NCBI GenBank assembly: GCA_011525665.1
Contig: WYAU01000055.1
Location: 1 to 62,188 of the forward strand
Length of the DNA: 62,188 bases
Direction: 5' to 3'
Source: Candidatus Brocadia sp.
GTDB taxonomy: Bacteria > Planctomycetota > Brocadiia > Brocadiales > Brocadiaceae
Shown here: positions 62,044 to 62,188 of the stretch, piece after piece
Numbering within the stretch: the stretch's first letter is position 1
How the letters are laid out: each line of letters begins with the position of its first letter
Position numbers and translations under genes: made by a program
The notes under the pieces: generated by a model
Seen by the model: only the letters and a program-made list of their open reading frames with translations
Told to the model about the DNA's origin: nothing
Databases searched by the model: none

Positions 62044-62188
62044 ATAGGGGTAGGAAAGGCCTTCGCCTCTCCCCCCTCCGAACCGTACAGGCGGATCTCC
62101 CGCATACGGCTCTCCAGTCAGTGGCTACCCCTTCGGGATTGACAGATTAGAGTATGAGTTGCGGTATATGTGAACAACTCATACCTAA
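62044..62188 (-). ncRNA. 3' end of a group II intron (domains V and VI), partial
   Basis: On the minus strand AGCCGTATGCGG...TGTACGGTTC (62112-62080) matches the 34-nt catalytic domain V, with its AGC triad and paired arms. A domain VI-like hairpin follows (62079-62051), and the intron would end near 62044 (CCCCTAT). An inverted repeat TATGAGTTG/CAACTCATA (62150-62185) lies upstream. The remainder, including any maturase gene, is outside the window. It sits 71 bp upstream of the ABC ATPase start. Confidence 0.75.

Overview
The window is a bacterial chromosome segment of moderate GC. Its gene content fits a planctomycete, most likely an anammox bacterium (Ca. Brocadiales). The reasons are a peptidoglycan/division (dcw) cluster that stops at a ftsQ-like gene with no ftsA or ftsZ, a pseudopilin with the H-X9-DG C-terminal signature, and several PA14-tailed membrane glycosyltransferases. 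The taxonomic call is inference; no rRNA or anammox metabolic gene lies in the window.

Layout. (1) 1-4316: minus-strand housekeeping genes (YchF, a VWA protein, a membrane J-domain protein, a cyclophilin) and a CAU tRNA. (2) 4317-12480: plus-strand polA-coaE-rho-glgC, a frameshifted small antisense gene, then a MATE exporter. (3) 12509-20155: three polytopic GT-C-like membrane proteins, each ending in a PA14 domain, facing a polyprenyl-phosphate glycosyltransferase (GT2). (4) 20301-28402: a type II secretion operon read right to left as gspD-I-J-K-L-M-C-F, without gspE. A tRNA-Leu(GAG) and a plus-strand H-X9-DG pseudopilin follow. (5) 29698-45543: the dcw cluster, read right to left: mraZ-rsmH-ftsL-ftsI-(81 aa ORF)-murE-murF-(REC-GAF-histidine kinase)-mraY-ftsW-murG-murC-ddl-ftsQ. 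A promoter and three 10-bp-spaced GTGG boxes (a probable MraZ operator) precede mraZ. (6) 45831-46910: queA. (7) 47017-57293: a defence island on the minus strand, mod-mntA-hepT-(mod tail remnant)-ietA-ietS-res. (8) 57357-62188: a PilZ-REC-REC regulator, YqeY, a zinc-ribbon membrane protein, a small CPKC redox protein, a NrtBD/SsuBC-type ABC transporter pair, and the 3' end of a group II intron.

The most unusual part is the defence island. A type III-like restriction-modification system (Mod, Res) encloses a subtilase/AAA+ ATPase pair that resembles the IetAS antiphage system. ietA, ietS and res are coupled by TAATG overlaps. A HepT/MntA toxin-antitoxin pair sits between mod and ietA, flanked by two copies of about 139 bp of the mod 3' end. 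The mod gene also carries three insertions of one family of palindromic repeat (AGTGGTTAGTG-type arms). Two are short hairpins. The third holds a complete gene for an S23/IVS-type four-helix-bundle protein, nested in another frame of the same strand. All three keep the mod frame open, so their arms are translated into the methylase as recurring peptides of the type SEEWLVDSE...HSSLTTK. This looks like a small mobile element that can insert into coding sequence without breaking it.
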